Notes under the pieces: generated by a model
The model's database searches: none
What the model was told of the DNA's origin: nothing
The model's input: the letters and a program-made list of their open reading frames with translations, nothing else
Program-made: the position numbers and the translations under genes
Shown here: one piece after another, positions 13,291 to 24,882 of the stretch
How the letters are laid out: each line of letters begins with the position of its first letter
Numbering within the stretch: position 1 is the first letter of the stretch
NCBI GenBank assembly: GCA_037954665.1
Contig: JBBMOL010000073.1
Coordinates: forward strand, 434,001-498,000
From: Laguncularia racemosa
Lineage: Eukaryota; Streptophyta; Magnoliopsida; Myrtales; Combretaceae
DNA length: 64,000 nt
Reading direction: 5' to 3'

Positions 13291-13669
13291 TTTTTCTTTT
13301 GCCATCCAAATAGCCAATTTGTAGCAAAAAAAACTTTTAAGTTTCCATTATTAAGTTAACATTTAGTATGCACAAAGTTCTTGAAAATTGGATGAAAACT
13401 TAGCTCATCCTCTTTTAAGATTAAATCATACCAAAATGTGCTTCTCCTCACACTTAGAAATGAACTCTCATTATCTCACGTTCAATTGCTTTGTATGGAA
13501 AAATTCTCTTAACAATAAAAGATCTAAACCACCTAGATCTTAATTTTCTCAAAAAAAGTTTCAATCATAAATTAAATAACAACACTTAATCCCCTTCCTG
13601 AAATTTCTTAGTATGACGAATGTGAGAATCATGACACTTTTTCATTCTCTCTTTGTGAATTCTCATAGG

Positions 13670-14510
13670 CCAACATCTGCTATTCATCAAGTTCATTGAT
13701 TTGCAATTTTTTTTTTAGTCCAAAAGCATCTAAATTAACATTCATTTGTCTTATGGCTCAATATGCTCTATGTGCAACTTCCACCAGTAGATGGCATGCT
13801 TTTTCATATGCTAACCAATAAGGAGTAGTCCTAAGTGGTGTTTTGAAGGCATTTTGGTACACCCATAGAGTATCATCCAACTTGTCAACCCAATTTCTAC
13901 AATGATGATCTGTTATCTTTTCAAGAATTTTTTTCAACTCATGGTTTAACACCCCAACTTGTCCACTTGTTTTAGGGTGATAAGGAGTTGTAACTTTATA
14001 GGTTACCTCATATCATTTTAAAACCTTTTTCTAATTGAACATTACAAAAGTGGGTTTCCCTGTTGCTAATGATAGCTTTTAGAGTGCCAAATTGAGAAAA
14101 GAGCCTCTTTAGGAACCTATACACTAACCAGGAATCATTGGTGGGCAAAACTAATGCCTCAACCTATTTAGACACATAATCAACTGCCACTAATATGTAT
14201 TTAGTTCTATAAGAATTTAGAAGTGGCCTAACAAAATCTATACCCCATAAATCGAATACTTCACACTTTAAGATATAATTATGAGTTATCTCATCCCTCC
14301 TCTATATGTTACTTGCTCTTTGACAATTGTCATATGATGCTACAAAATGTTGAGCATCCTTGAATATGGTAGGCCAATAGAAACCAACCACTAAAGCCTT
14401 ATGAGCAGTTTGGTTTGCACTATAATGACCACTCATTAGGCTCAAATGGCAATCATGTAGAATTTTCCAACCTTTAACATGTGACACTCATCTCCTTATC
14501 ATTTGATTTG
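13670..14510 (-). pseudogene. Athila integrase remnant
   Basis: The minus-strand segment 14487-14302 carries the N-terminal zinc-binding part (CHLSLMSGHYSANQ... GFYWPTIFKDA... CQR). Segment 13952-13758 carries the end of the catalytic core (LNHELKKILEKI... WVDKLDDTLW... AFKTPLRTTPYWLAYEKACH). The sequence between is recognisable but broken by stops (for example around 13960-14300). Integrase would join element DNA into chromosomes; this copy cannot. Confidence 0.78.
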
Positions 14511-15060
14511 AGCAAACATGAAAGAGAAAAGAATCTTCCTAATAATAATGCTTGAGTTCATTAAATAACCTCTTCTTGGCATAAAAATCTAAACCACTTG
14601 GGTTGATTTTCACAGCAAAAAAATTTGCAAAATCTACAAACCAAGGAATTTCAACATTTAAAAGCTCACATACTGCAATCATTTTCTCTTTGGGAAAAGA
14701 ATCATCAATGTCTTCCTCTTTAAGTTCTTCCAAAAAAGAATTTTCCAATCGAGATAAGTGATTAGTTGCTAAATTTTTAGCTTCCTTTTTATCACGGATT
14801 TCCAAATTGAATTCTTGTAAAAGCAAAATCTAACAAATAAGTTCGGGCTCGGTATTATCAATTTCGAACAACAAGAACTTGAGAGTTGAATGATCTGTAT
14901 AAATGACAACTTTAGAAAAAATCAGGTAAGGTTTAAATTTATTAAAAGCAAATACTACCCCTAACAATTCTTTCTTTGTTGTTATATAATATTCTTGAGC
15001 ACTATTGAGTGTCTTGTTAATGTAGTATATCAAATGAAAATGCTTCTCTTTTCATTGACC
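14511..15060 (-). pseudogene. Athila RNase H remnant
   Basis: Segment 15033-14830 reads YYINKTLNSAQEYYITTKKE then LLGVVFAFNKFKPYL... YTDHSTLKFLL, the RNase H region of plant Gypsy pol. It continues in 14826-14539 with EFNLEIRDKKEAKNLATNHL, equivalent to the usual DKKG..N.VADHLSR segment. One in-frame stop separates the two pieces. Confidence 0.8.
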
Positions 15061-16340
15061 TAGAATTGCTCTAACGGCAAAATTGCTTGCATCACGCATT
15101 CATTTGAATGATAAACTCCAGTTTTGTGCTATCATGATATGAGCAATTGTTAATAATCCTTTCAAAATGTCAAAAGCTTGTAGACAATCTTGATTGAAAA
15201 CAAATGGTACATCCTTCTCCAAGAGTCTTGTCATTGGCTGGGCAATTTTGGAGAAATCATTAATGAATTATCTATAAAAACTAGCGTGCTTTAGAAAACT
15301 TTGAATGGCTTTAACAGAAGTTAGAGGTAGAAGTCTTGTAATCACATTTATCTTGGCTTTGTTAACTTTAATCCACTTGTGAGAAACTTTGTGCCTAAGA
15401 ACAATTTCTTCTTTGCACATAAAATGACATTTTTCCCAGTTAAGTACTAAGTTCGTCTCTTCACAACAGATCAAAACTTTCTCCAAGTTTGTCAAACAAT
15501 CATCAAACGATTTCTTAAACACAGAGAAGTCATCCATGAAGACTTCCATTATTTTTTCAACCAAATCTTCCCAAATTGCAAGTATACACCGTTAGAATGT
15601 GGTAGGTACATTGCAAAGCCCAAAAGGCATCCTCTTATAAGCATAAGTGCCATAAAGACATGTGAATGTTGTTTTCTCCTAATCTTCCGAGGCTATGGGG
15701 ATTTGGAAATAACTAGACATTCCATCCAATTAATAGTATAACATATGGTCAGCAAGCCTCTCATGGATTCAATCAACAAAAGGCAAAGGGAAATGATCCT
15801 TTTTAGTTACATCATTTAGTCTCCTATAATCTATACAAACCTGCCATCTTATGATGGTTCACATAGGAATTAACTCATTCTTTTTATCCGGGACCATAGT
15901 CATTCTCCCTTTCTTTGGTACGACTTGAGTTGGGCTAACCCATGAACTATCTAAAATTGGATGGATTTACCCTGCATCTAAAAGCTTGATCACATCCTTC
16001 TTAACCACCTCCTTCATATTCGAATTTAACCTTCTCTAAGGTTGCACAACAGGTTTAAAACCATCTTTCAGCAAAATTTTATGCATGCAAAAAGATGGAT
16101 TGATACCCTTGATATTAGAAATTTTCCAAGCAATGGCTCGTTTATGTGCATTGAGGGCCTTGAATTATTGGTGTTTTTGTTCAAAAGACAAATCTAAAAC
16201 AATAATGACTAGTAGCTTTGAATTTTCTACTAAAAACGCATACCCCAAGTAATTTAAAAGTTGTTTTAATTCCAAAACCAGTAGGTCTTCAATAGAATTT
16301 TTAATCCTTGCTTCACTTTTCTCCTTTAATTCTTCAAAAT
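15061..16340 (-). pseudogene. Athila reverse transcriptase remnant
   Basis: The catalytic YxDD-type box is preserved as VFMDDFSVF in the segment 15564-15268, followed by LTNLEKVL.CCEETNLVLNW and EKCHFMCKEEIVL. Upstream, frame-broken text around 15600-15970 still gives the palm motifs (VPKKGRMTM, CIDYRRLND, HFPLPF, CLYGTYAYKRMPFGLCN). Many stops interrupt it. Confidence 0.82.
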
Positions 16341-16344
16341 TACC

Positions 16345-17000
16345 TTAAAGAGTAATTTCCTTAGTTAAATCAAGTTGTGATAACAATGATTCAACTTCCA
16401 AATTTGTCACATCCTTTCCTTCTCCATGAATTAAGCTCAATTCTAACTCATCCTTACATAGTATCTCCTCAAAGTGCTCATCTACCGAAGAATCAACAGC
16501 ATCAATGGCATAACATAAATCATCCCTACTCATTGGATACTTTAAAGCTGGAGAAATTTTCATCACCAATTCTTTATCTCCTATCCTCAAAGTAAGCTTA
16601 CTTTCTTCCACATCAATTAATGCTCTAGCTATTGCAAGGAACAGTCTTCCCAAAATTAAAGGTACATCCCTATCTTCATCCATATCTAAGATCACAAAAT
16701 CAATAGATTAAATGAAATTCCCAACTTTAACCAAAACAACTTCAATGATCCCCTTAGGAATTTTCATAGAACAATCGGTAAGTTGTAAACTCATCTGAGT
16801 AAGCTTATGTTCAACATGTCCTAACTTCTTAAAGAAAGAATAAGGCATTAAATTGATACTTACCCTCAAGTCAGCCAAAACTTTTTCAATAATAATATCA
16901 CTAAATACACAAGGAATTGTGAAACTACCCAGATCCTTCAACTTTGGAGAAAGCTTGTTTTAAATAATAGATGAACGACTAGCTCTAACTTCAATAGTAG
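16345..17000 (-). pseudogene. Athila protease and pro-RT linker remnant
   Basis: Segment 16941-16708 reads MKDLGSFTIPCVFSD... ADLRVSINLMPYSFFKKLG. The active-site DLGAS of related elements is DLRVS here. Segment 16695-16345 continues ILDMDEDRDVPLILGRLFLA and IARALIDVEESKLTLRIG, which is the hallmark LGRPFL(AT) region. A single stop separates the two segments. Confidence 0.8.
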
Positions 17001-18560
17001 AAATATCCTCCAATCTTCGCTTGTTAGACAAAAGTTCTTTCAAGAACTCATGATACTTTGGCATTTGTGAAAGTGCTTCAACAAAGGAATGTTGATGTGT
17101 AATTATTCAAAAAGATCAAGAAATTTACCAAATTGCTATTTGTCATTGATTTGATTAAGGCATGATGGGTATAGAATCCTTGGTTTATACTCCTTTATAG
17201 TTGGAGATAGTGATTTCTTATAGGCTTTAACTTTTCAGGTATCACTACTTCTACCATAGGCCTTTAACTTTCTTCTTTATCTTATTTGATTGGCTTCTCA
17301 AATTGCAACGCCTTCCCACTTCAAATTGCAAGTTTTTCTTGCTTCCTTAAATTAGGCTTGATATTACTAGGAAGAGAGCCTTGTTGTCTCTCATACAACA
17401 CATTCGTTAATTGGTCAAGTTATTTCCCCAAGGTTGTGGATAAAAGCTTCTTAATTCCGATATCTTACCTTGGAACTTTGAATGAATTGAGTCATAAAAT
17501 CTTCCTAACTTGCCCTCTTTTCTAGTGGTGATAAAGCTAGGAGTTGAGGCATTAGTTGAGGTGGTGGAAATTGTGGTCTTTGAAATCTTGGAGTTAGATA
17601 GTTAGCTCTCTACATGTTTGTATTACCATAGTTGAGATTAGGGTGATTCCACCAACCCAGATTATATGTGTTGCTGTAAGGATTGTTTTGTTATCTATTT
17701 TTATTTCCCAAATAGTCAACATGTTCTTGATGTTTAACAAAACTGTTATGATCTTCAAATGATTCTCCAAATTGAATCATTGGTGTTAATGCATTCTTAA
17801 TACTAGCAACTTGCTTACTTAGTACATCCATTTTAGCAACAATAGTGATCATGAAATCTACCTTATACAATCTAGCTACTCTTCAATTGTCTCAATTGTT
17901 CCCCCATTGATAATTATTGTTGGCCATGTCTTCAAAAAGTTTCAAGGATTCCTTTGGTGTCTTAGAATTCAAAGTACCACCAGCCACAACGTTAACTAAT
18001 TGTCTAGTGGCTATGTTGAGCCCATTTTAAAAGGTTTGAACTTGCATCCATGGTGGCAATTGATGATGTGGACATCACCTTAACAACTCTTTCCACCTTT
18101 TCTAAGCATTATATAAAGTTTCAGCATCATTTTGAACAGAGGAGGAAATATTATTCCTTAACTTGGCTATCTTCCTAAGTAGTAATAGCTCCAATACCTA
18201 AGGATGTCAACCAAGTCTTGGTTTTTCCTCTCAATGAAAAAGGGAACAATCGCAATCACATCGCATCATTCACAACTCCATTATTCTTAAAAGTTTCACA
18301 AATTTTTATGAAACTTTGAATATGTGTATGTGGATTTTCATCTGGTAATCCATCAAATTGACAATATTGCTGCAAGAATTGAATCACAACACCTTTTATC
18401 TCGAATTCGTTAGCTCCAATTAGAGGCTTCACAATTGTTGGATTGGTGCCATCAAATGTAGGCCTAGTGTATTCCAAATTTGTTTTATGATGTTCCTTGA
18501 CTATGATTTGTGTTTCCTCTTCTCTAAACAATTTTGCCTTTGCTTCCATCTTAGCTTTAA
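17000..18560 (-). pseudogene. Athila gag remnant
   Basis: The best-preserved part is 18549-18256: YTRPTFDGTNPTIVKPLIGA, NEFEIKGVVIQFLQQYCQF, HTHIQSFIKICETFKNNGV. This is the N-terminal half of Athila/Tat gag. The frame is lost further on but recognisable fragments continue to about 17000, including the linker to protease. Gag would form the virus-like particle. It is disrupted by frameshifts. Confidence 0.78.
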
Positions 18561-18815
18561 TATCAAGAGCCTCTTCCTTAATTGTTGATTGTAGAGAAAA
18601 ACTAGTAATCGTGTTCTTTCAAATCCTATGGACTGTCTTATCAATCTTAGGATCTAGATCAAGAATATTTATAGAAAGACTCCTTGTTACGCACCAGCAA
18701 AAATCAAATAATCACATATTAGAATTATTCAAAAACAGAGGAAAGAGAAGAAAATAAAATAAAATAAATGACTAAAATAGTAGGTATTAAGGCTTTTCCT
18801 AATATTGCTTTGCTA

Positions 18816-18838
18816 GATCTTCAATAACAATGCCAAAA
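18816..18838 (-). promoter_or_regulatory. Decayed tRNA-Asp-type primer binding site of Athila
   Basis: Just inside the 5' LTR the minus strand reads tttggcattgtt followed by attgaagatc. This is recognisable as the Athila/Tat primer site tggcgccgttgccggggatc after transitions only. Confidence 0.65.
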
Positions 18839-18841
18839 ACT

Positions 18842-19630
18842 TAATGTGCGCTTACCGATCATATTAAATTCTAAATTTATAAACCCAATTAAATCTATAG
18901 TTTGAGCTAAAAAAATGTATCTATCTAATGTAGCATAGATTTTAAGGTGTTGTCCATAAGAATCTTAAAAACAAGTACTATTATTACTATTTAACCTAAA
19001 TTTTGAAGTGATATCTACAATTCAAATACTAACAACTAATTTAGCAACCTAAAGATCAATTTTATATTCTTTCAAAAAATAATTCAATTACAAGACATAC
19101 CCCTCATCTTAACCCACCTTAAACTTTAAAATTCTTATAAGAATAGATTGATTAATGAATTATCCATGCTTTGCACTGTAAGATCTCATCAATTAAATTA
19201 ATTACTCTATTGAGTCAATTAATTCCTAACCATACATGAGATAGTGGAGACCTCTTCCTCACTAATGCCACATAAGATTGCATAAAGTTTAAGATTCTTA
19301 CTACATGGCTATGCTTAGCGTGAGGCTAAAAAATAGAGTATAATTGCTTTTGCTTCTGATTTTTGTTATATTCAGCCCTGCCATTTAGCATGGCCATGTT
19401 GAACGTAGAGGTTGAAAAAGAAAATTTTATTTCTTTTCAAAATTACTCTAAACTTGTTTAATTTGCATTGATTCCCCTTTGATTATCATGAAATATTGCA
19501 AATGAGCTCTTTAAACCTTGAAATAATTTTTTTCATAAAATAAGTATAATTTTTTTTAACAATTCACAAGAAATACATAACAAATGTTTCCAAATGAGCA
19601 TAACTAATAAGGGCCTTTTGACACTTATTA
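18842..19630 (-). repeat. 5' LTR of the Athila element, internally deleted
   Basis: 789 bp, collinear with 7997-9312 at both ends but lacking about 515 bp corresponding to roughly 8467-8982. The deletion junction is near 19298 (aagattctta | ctacatgg). It ends gacacttatta, next to the gtatg target duplication. Confidence 0.83.
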
Positions 19631-19942
19631 GTATGCTCACCTTAAGTTATAAATCATTAAACTTGATCAACTCCTTTTATCGAAATTGTAACTTCCATTT
19701 ATATAACATGCTTCTTTACTTTATTGTTCCTCACTATCTTCACTTATTTATAGCTTCTCTTTTTCATAATTGTACGATTGCTAATCTTGTTGCCTTGTAG
19801 TAAGTAGGCTGAAATAGGTCATTCCTTATAATCACTTGCTTCTACAAGAAGTACCTAATAGAGCCATTTTATACTTAATCTTTATAGTATAAATTGTGTT
19901 AATTCATTATTGATTTTATAGAAATCATAAGGAAATGGTACT

Positions 19943-21502
19943 TAATTCTATTATGGTGATAAATCATATTAAATGGAGTCAAGGATGCTAATTCAAGTAA
20001 ATTAGAGAAGTCATCTACAACTTGGATCAAGACAAGGAGTTACACCACCGAAGGAAAGCACATGAGCAAGTATCTGTCCAGAAGGAGGCACGGTTTGAGA
20101 TCTGGTCATGTGGTAAACCGTGCTACACACTGCAGGAGAAAAAGAGACACGGCTTAGGGCACGGTCGTGGTGGCAGCCGTGGGAGAAACCGTGCTTGGAG
20201 CCGTGGTGGAAGCTAGACGTGCTAAGGAAAAGAAATTGTGGAACTTTGATAGAGGATGGCACGGCCTAGGATCTAGCCGTGGTGTAGACCGTGGTACACA
20301 CTGAACAAGGATGAAGAGCTTGTAGATCATGCATAGAGGAAGGCACGGTTGAAAATTTAGCCGTGGGTGGAACCGTGGTACACACTGGACACGGAAGATG
20401 ATACGTGAATTATGCACAGAGGAAGGCACGGCTTGACCCACGGCCGTTGGTAGGGCGTGCCAGGCAGATGAAGATTCACTTCTCGAAATCTACTTGGAAA
20501 AGGAAAGATATTTTCGTATCTTGCTAGCAAAAGATCACATGCCATCCCTCTAACAATATAAATAGAACCAACACTAGAGGGTGGGGGCAACTTTTTAATC
20601 TTTAATCTGGAATCTTTGGATCTTGAAGAACCTTGGACCATCTTGGAGGCAGAGCAGGCAACTGAGTTCATCGTGTCTCTACTTTTTATTTTCATTTTGT
20701 TGATGAACATGAGTAGCTAAGCTACTTTTCTAGCCAAAGGGTCATAGATGTTTAATTCTCCACGAATTGTGAGGTCTAATTGACTTGTATTTAATCTATT
20801 CATTGTTTTCGGATATTCATATATCTTCTTATCGTTTTGTCATTATTATCTTTGTTAATTGGTATGAATAGAGCTCTTCTACTCAATTAGCAAGTTAATA
20901 TATTGTCAACTAGCACGTCAAATCCGTAATTGTTTGATTGTTCTAGTCTCAGTGACACAATAACAAGTTTGGTTATAAAATAGATGATCGGATTCATGTT
21001 ATGGAGGTGTGTGATCATGTTTAAATAGGTTATCTTATAATCTACTGGCATGAATTGGTGGTCTCTCTAGTTTTTAATGCTATTGGTAGATTAAATCCTA
21101 AGCGCTTGTCTGGAGTTGTCTAATCGATAAGAGAAATAATCAAAGAGCTTCTCTTGGTTATCGAGGAAATACGGAGAGATAGGTTGTTAGAGCTTGTTAA
21201 TAACCATAACCAGTTTATCTAGGAATAAGAATAGAAAACATTTGCATCGATGATCAATTCCTTGAATTAAACTATCTTGATTCCTTTGGCTAGACTTTTA
21301 TCAATATACGATTTTATTATCTTGCTTCGACTTTATTTTAATTCATAAACAAAACCCCCCCTCGTTTTCTTTTCATCTTTATGTCCTTTGAATAGAAATA
21401 TCTTTAACCAATCCCTGTGGATTCGACCCTACTCATCACTATATGCAAATCATATAATTGTCTAAGAGTAGGTTTTATTTTTGTTGGATTCGACACCCAT
21501 CA
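19943..21502 (+). mobile_element. Probable solo LTR of a Gypsy element
   Basis: There are no pol domains. The right end reads ggattcgacacccatca and is preceded by ccctgtggattcgaccctac, a signature of the 3' end of large plant Gypsy LTRs. Flanking gtact (19938-19942) and gtacc (21503-21507) fit a 5 bp target duplication, which sets the left end at about 19943; an alternative start is tgataaatc at 19957. It lies inside the Tat element, right of the Athila insertion. It contains cacgg/ccgtg tandem repeats at 20060-20470. Confidence 0.6.
20060..20470. repeat. Degenerate cacgg...ccgtg tandem repeats in the solo LTR
   Basis: At least four imperfect units share aggcacgg, agccgtgg and ccgtggtacacactg words (for example around 20085, 20255, 20340 and 20420). 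GC content rises sharply here against the AT-rich surroundings. Open frames across it on both strands are by-products of the repeat. Confidence 0.75.
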
Positions 21503-21915
21503 GTACCTTTGATGTTTAAAATCGAACCTAATCAATAAAGTATCTTATTTTTCATTTGCTTCAATGTTTCCAACAAGCTTAGTCCGTTAAGATCGATGCA
21601 CCCTACACTCGCATGGGGTCGACCTATTTACCCACTTAAGCCTAGGTCATCTGTCACTTTGAAAACAAAAAGGACCCTCAAAAGGAGGTTTGCAAACTTA
21701 GCTGTCGGTTCACCTCTAGGGAGGTTAGGAATAGTTAGCATATGAAACTAATATCCTAAGAACCCGTTGTCACAAATTAAGTAACTGACATTAATCGTTC
21801 TTAAAGTAAACTTGATAAACACAGATGTTTTAACTTCAAGCAATGAAACATTTCATTATGTACAAAGTAGTTACATTTTGAACTTATTTAAAGTATAACT
21901 TAAGATTGCTAACAT
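21503..21915 (-). other. Tat element spacer between integrase tail and solo LTR
   Basis: No conserved protein is seen. This is Tat-element sequence downstream (minus strand) of the integrase C-terminus, corresponding to the region between pol and the antisense ORF in this lineage. Confidence 0.45.
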
Positions 21916-22179
21916 TCAAAGCTTATATGCACCATGCCTTACTTCTTCTTGAACTTTGATTGAATCCTTCCAATTTGGTGCTAGCTTGTCTCAGCCTTCC
22001 CTAGATCTAGTGGCTTTTAACTTCTTACATACCATGTCACTAGGATGAAAGGTCTTGTGTTTGCCCTTCTTGTCATAGTACCACACTACCTTTTGTTAGT
22101 AAGCTACTATGTGAGTACTTGCTAAGTCTCGAACTTCTTTGATTATGTTTAGGTTAGCTTGTAAACCAACCTCATTAAC
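21916..22179 (-). pseudogene. Tat integrase C-terminal fragment
   Basis: The minus-strand translation gives EVGLQANLNIIKEVRDLAST, then after a stop KVVWYYDKKGKHKTFHPSDM and KLAPNWKDSIKVQEEVRHGA, ending YKL. This is the distinctive C-terminal part of Tat/Gypsy integrase, where live copies have ..YYN..V..R.F..GDLVL and KL.PNWEGPY. There are two in-frame stops. It directly follows protease sequence, so RT, RNase H and the integrase core have been deleted. Confidence 0.75.
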
Positions 22180-22219
22180 TAATATATCCATAACTTAGGT
22201 GCACGCATTTAGGAGTTTC

Positions 22220-22400
22220 GCCTCATCTTGTTGTAGGTGTCCTTGAAAATGATGTCCACTGAGCTTCTTGTATCAATCAGTGTTTTTAAACCTCAAAGTT
22301 AGTAATCTAGGCTGTTACGATGAGCACGTCATCATATGGGGTGTGAAACCCTTCCAAATCCTTGTTAGAGAAGGAAATGGAATTGTTTAGTTTAGGTATT
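22220..22400 (-). pseudogene. Tat protease fragment
   Basis: The minus-strand reading ISFSNKDLEGFHTPYDDVLI then VTA and ITNFEV corresponds to the start of the Tat aspartic protease, normally followed by the DTGSSADIL active site. The active site is degraded and then cut off by the deletion leading into integrase. Confidence 0.65.
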
Positions 22401-24030
22401 TTGTTATGTAAGCTCATAACCTATTAACATTTGGTGTAAGCCTCACTGCTTGAGCTTGGCTACCCTTCTAAAGAGGGTCTCCCAACAATGGTGTTAACAA
22501 CATTGTTGGGGGCCCTATTATTGTTGGTACCTAAGGTGTTGGGTTGGTTGCCAAGCTCAACTCTTCTTTGTTGAGTGGGCCTCTCGGCCTCCTCAGGTCA
22601 GCAGTTAATGTAATCATAAAGATAACATTGTTTGATGGTATCTTCCAAAGTGTTCTTTAACTAGATACAATCCTTTATGTTGTGTCCTCTATCTTTATAT
22701 AACTCATAGTATTTATCCAAGTTCCATCGGGAAAGGGGTTCCTAAGCTTCTAAGGCCATATAAGGATAACCTTATTATGAACTTCGAGGAGTATCTGACC
22801 TTTAGATTGGCTGAGGGGAGTATAGTCCACATAGAATGGAATGACACACTTTGTATTGCTCTTGCTGTTATTCCGTCTACAAGACTATCCCTCATCACTT
22901 TTAAGGCTAGGTTAGTCCATTATGTTAGGTTACTCCTTTTGACATGGATTTGATATGCTCTGATACCAAATGACACGAAATTGCTTTGTTTTCTTTGGTG
23001 CTCATATCTTAGCTCTTGGAATTGTATCACCTTTTCATCCTTTTTTTTCTTTTTTGACCTGGTTTGGTTGGCTACCTAATGAGCCTTAATGTTCTTTTTC
23101 CATGGTGATAAACTTCCTAACTCACTTATGGAATTCATCAAAGCCCTTCAGCTTATTTTTTAATATTGAAAGGAAGAAGTGGCTAGAAGGTTGCACACCC
23201 ATAACTGTGGCATTGAGGGTGACTTGCATGTTAAGATTTGGAATCTTGAGCATTGTTGCTGTGAAGCGGGAAATAATCTCGGATAGACTTATCTTGCAGC
23301 TGTCGAATGAGGTTGAGGCTAAAAAAAATCCTTCATTAGCATTTTACTAACTATGAAGTATTGGTAAAACTATTCGTTGAGATCCCTAAAGCTAGAAATG
23401 AAGTTTAGCTTTAAGTGGTTATACCAAGTTTGAGTTGACTTCTTTAAAGTACCTAGAAAAGCCTTGCACGCAATTGCGTTATTGCATCCCAGAAGATGCA
23501 TTTGTGACATGAAGTAGTTGAGATGATCCCTTAAGTCAGTAGTTTCATCATATAACTCAAGTATTAGGATGTGGAGATGCAGGGGAGTGCCTCATCTTAG
23601 ATCTCTTAGGTGAATGGGTATCGATGATCAAGATCAAACTTCTTGGTATCATTAAGGTTGAAAAGCCTCTTAATCATGTCCTCTAGCTTGCCTACATTTG
23701 CGTTGCGCAAGAAGCGATGGGAGTACACCTCAGATGGTTATGGTTGAGGCGAAGGAGGTGTTGCTTGACTATTTGACGCAATAAGAAGAGATTATGGTGA
23801 AGGTGTAGGTGGTGTTGTGTTATGTGCTACTGCTATTGGGTGGAGAGTAGGTCAAGGCATAATCATCATCATGCTCTTTTGAGTGGTCGTGCTGTGAATG
23901 GTGCTGCTGTTGTTGTTGCAACTAATCTACCCTTGCACGAAGCTACGTGTTTTCAACATAGAGGTTGGCAAGCATTTGCTTAAGGCAAGTTAACCTATCC
24001 TCCTCGCCTTATGGCCTTTTGTGGTTATTG
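22400..24030 (-). pseudogene. Tat gag remnant
   Basis: Minus-strand pieces, in order: an N-terminal LRARVD-QLQQQQQHHSQHDH-like Gln/His stretch (about 23950-23870); the gag core with DHLNYFMSQMHLLGC, CKAFLGTLKK and TWYNHLKLNFISSF (about 23560-23360); and the region before the zinc knuckle reading YKDRGHNIKDCI and LKNTLEDTIKQCYL (about 22720-22620), equivalent to CRFHRDHGHDTEDC in active relatives. Many stops interrupt it. The hAT-like element lies just upstream, between the primer site and gag. Confidence 0.75.
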
Positions 24031-24038
24031 GTTAGATG

Positions 24039-24882
24039 TAGAGTTGAGAATGTGGGGTGGGTCGAAAATTTTGGCCCGCGGATTGGGGCGAGCAACTCAC
24101 TGCGGGAACAGGTTGGCCTGCTGGCCAGCAAAAAAAAAAAAAAAAAAAAACTCTTGTGACTCGCAACACAACCATAGGTGACTCGCGACTAACGAAAGCC
24201 AATAGACACAAACCGGACGAGATAGACAACAGTGACAGACGAACAAGGGATGATAGGACGACTAACGAGACGAGTTTGGTCTACTGTGTCGTTGTCGTGT
24301 TGTGTGATGCGAGTCTAGTTTGGTTGCTTTTGCTCTTCCTTCAGCCATCATATAAAGACCAGACAGAGACGGTCCAGACCAAAGCCAGACCATGCTACTT
24401 TTGTTCTTCCTTCTTCCGCCACAAACCAAACCAGACCTCGGCTACTCCCCTCCTTCCCCTCTCTCCTTATTTCTTCCTACATTCCTACTCGGCTACTCCA
24501 TCACCGCCACCAAGAGTCGTCTCCTTGCCGTAGGCATGTGTGGACCGTGATTCCATCAGACCTTCAATCGTCACTATTAGGCGTCCCGGACTCCTGCATC
24601 AATCTTCCTCTCATTGGTTGTTGCCCGTCGGGTTGGTAAGTCGCCCTCCTATTTATTTATCTTCTTTTTCTTTTTCGTTGCAATTTGAACATGCTTGTGG
24701 TTGTGGAGTGTAGACTGTGGCTATGGTAAAAATGTCGTTCTAAATTTGTAAAAAAAAAACGTTTTACGGTGTAAGGCTGGTCAAACTTTTCTACTTACAA
24801 CCCTTGCGGGTCACCATAGGCCAGTTCGCTTTGACCTACAGGTCGGGCGGGCCGACCTGTTTGACTTGCATTCCTGGCTCTA
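24039..24882. mobile_element. Non-autonomous hAT-like transposon, 844 bp
   Basis: The left end is tagagttgagaatgtggggt. The reverse complement of the right end is tagagccaggaatgcaagtc, giving imperfect terminal inverted repeats. The flanks are gttagatg (24031-24038) and gttaaatg (24883-24890), an 8 bp target duplication with one mismatch, as in hAT elements. GC-rich subterminal repeats (ggcccgcgg, gggcgggcc) and a 20-A run (about 24130-24150) stand out from the host sequence. A 158-codon open frame inside shows no transposase similarity. Confidence 0.8.

Larger units (their letters stand above)
7997..19630 (-). mobile_element. Athila-type Ty3/Gypsy retrotransposon, nested in the Tat element
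   Basis: An 11.6 kb minus-strand element with LTRs 7997-9312 (3') and 18842-19630 (5') and a perfect 5 bp target duplication gtatg (7992-7996 and 19631-19635). In minus-strand order it has a decayed tRNA-Asp-type primer site (18816-18838), gag, protease, RT, RNase H, integrase, an ATHILA ORF-1-like ORF, a long non-coding region, a purine tract and the 3' LTR. Every coding domain carries stops or frameshifts, so it is dead. The gag and ORF-1 patterns are typical of Athila. Confidence 0.88.

Noticed and set aside
20011..20441. Several open frames on both strands across 20.0-20.7 kb
   Set aside because: They are produced by the GC-rich cacgg/ccgtg repeats in the solo LTR. The repeats are direct and degenerate with no spacer pattern, so they are also not a CRISPR array.
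22957..22970. A tRNA-Met primer-site match (minus ttggtatcagagc) suggesting another LTR element
   Set aside because: It falls in the middle of the Tat gag remnant, whose recognisable text continues on both sides. No LTR flanks it.
24057..24533. 158-codon open frame on the plus strand
   Set aside because: It lies within the hAT-like element, includes a poly-Lys stretch from the A run, and shows no protein family resemblance.
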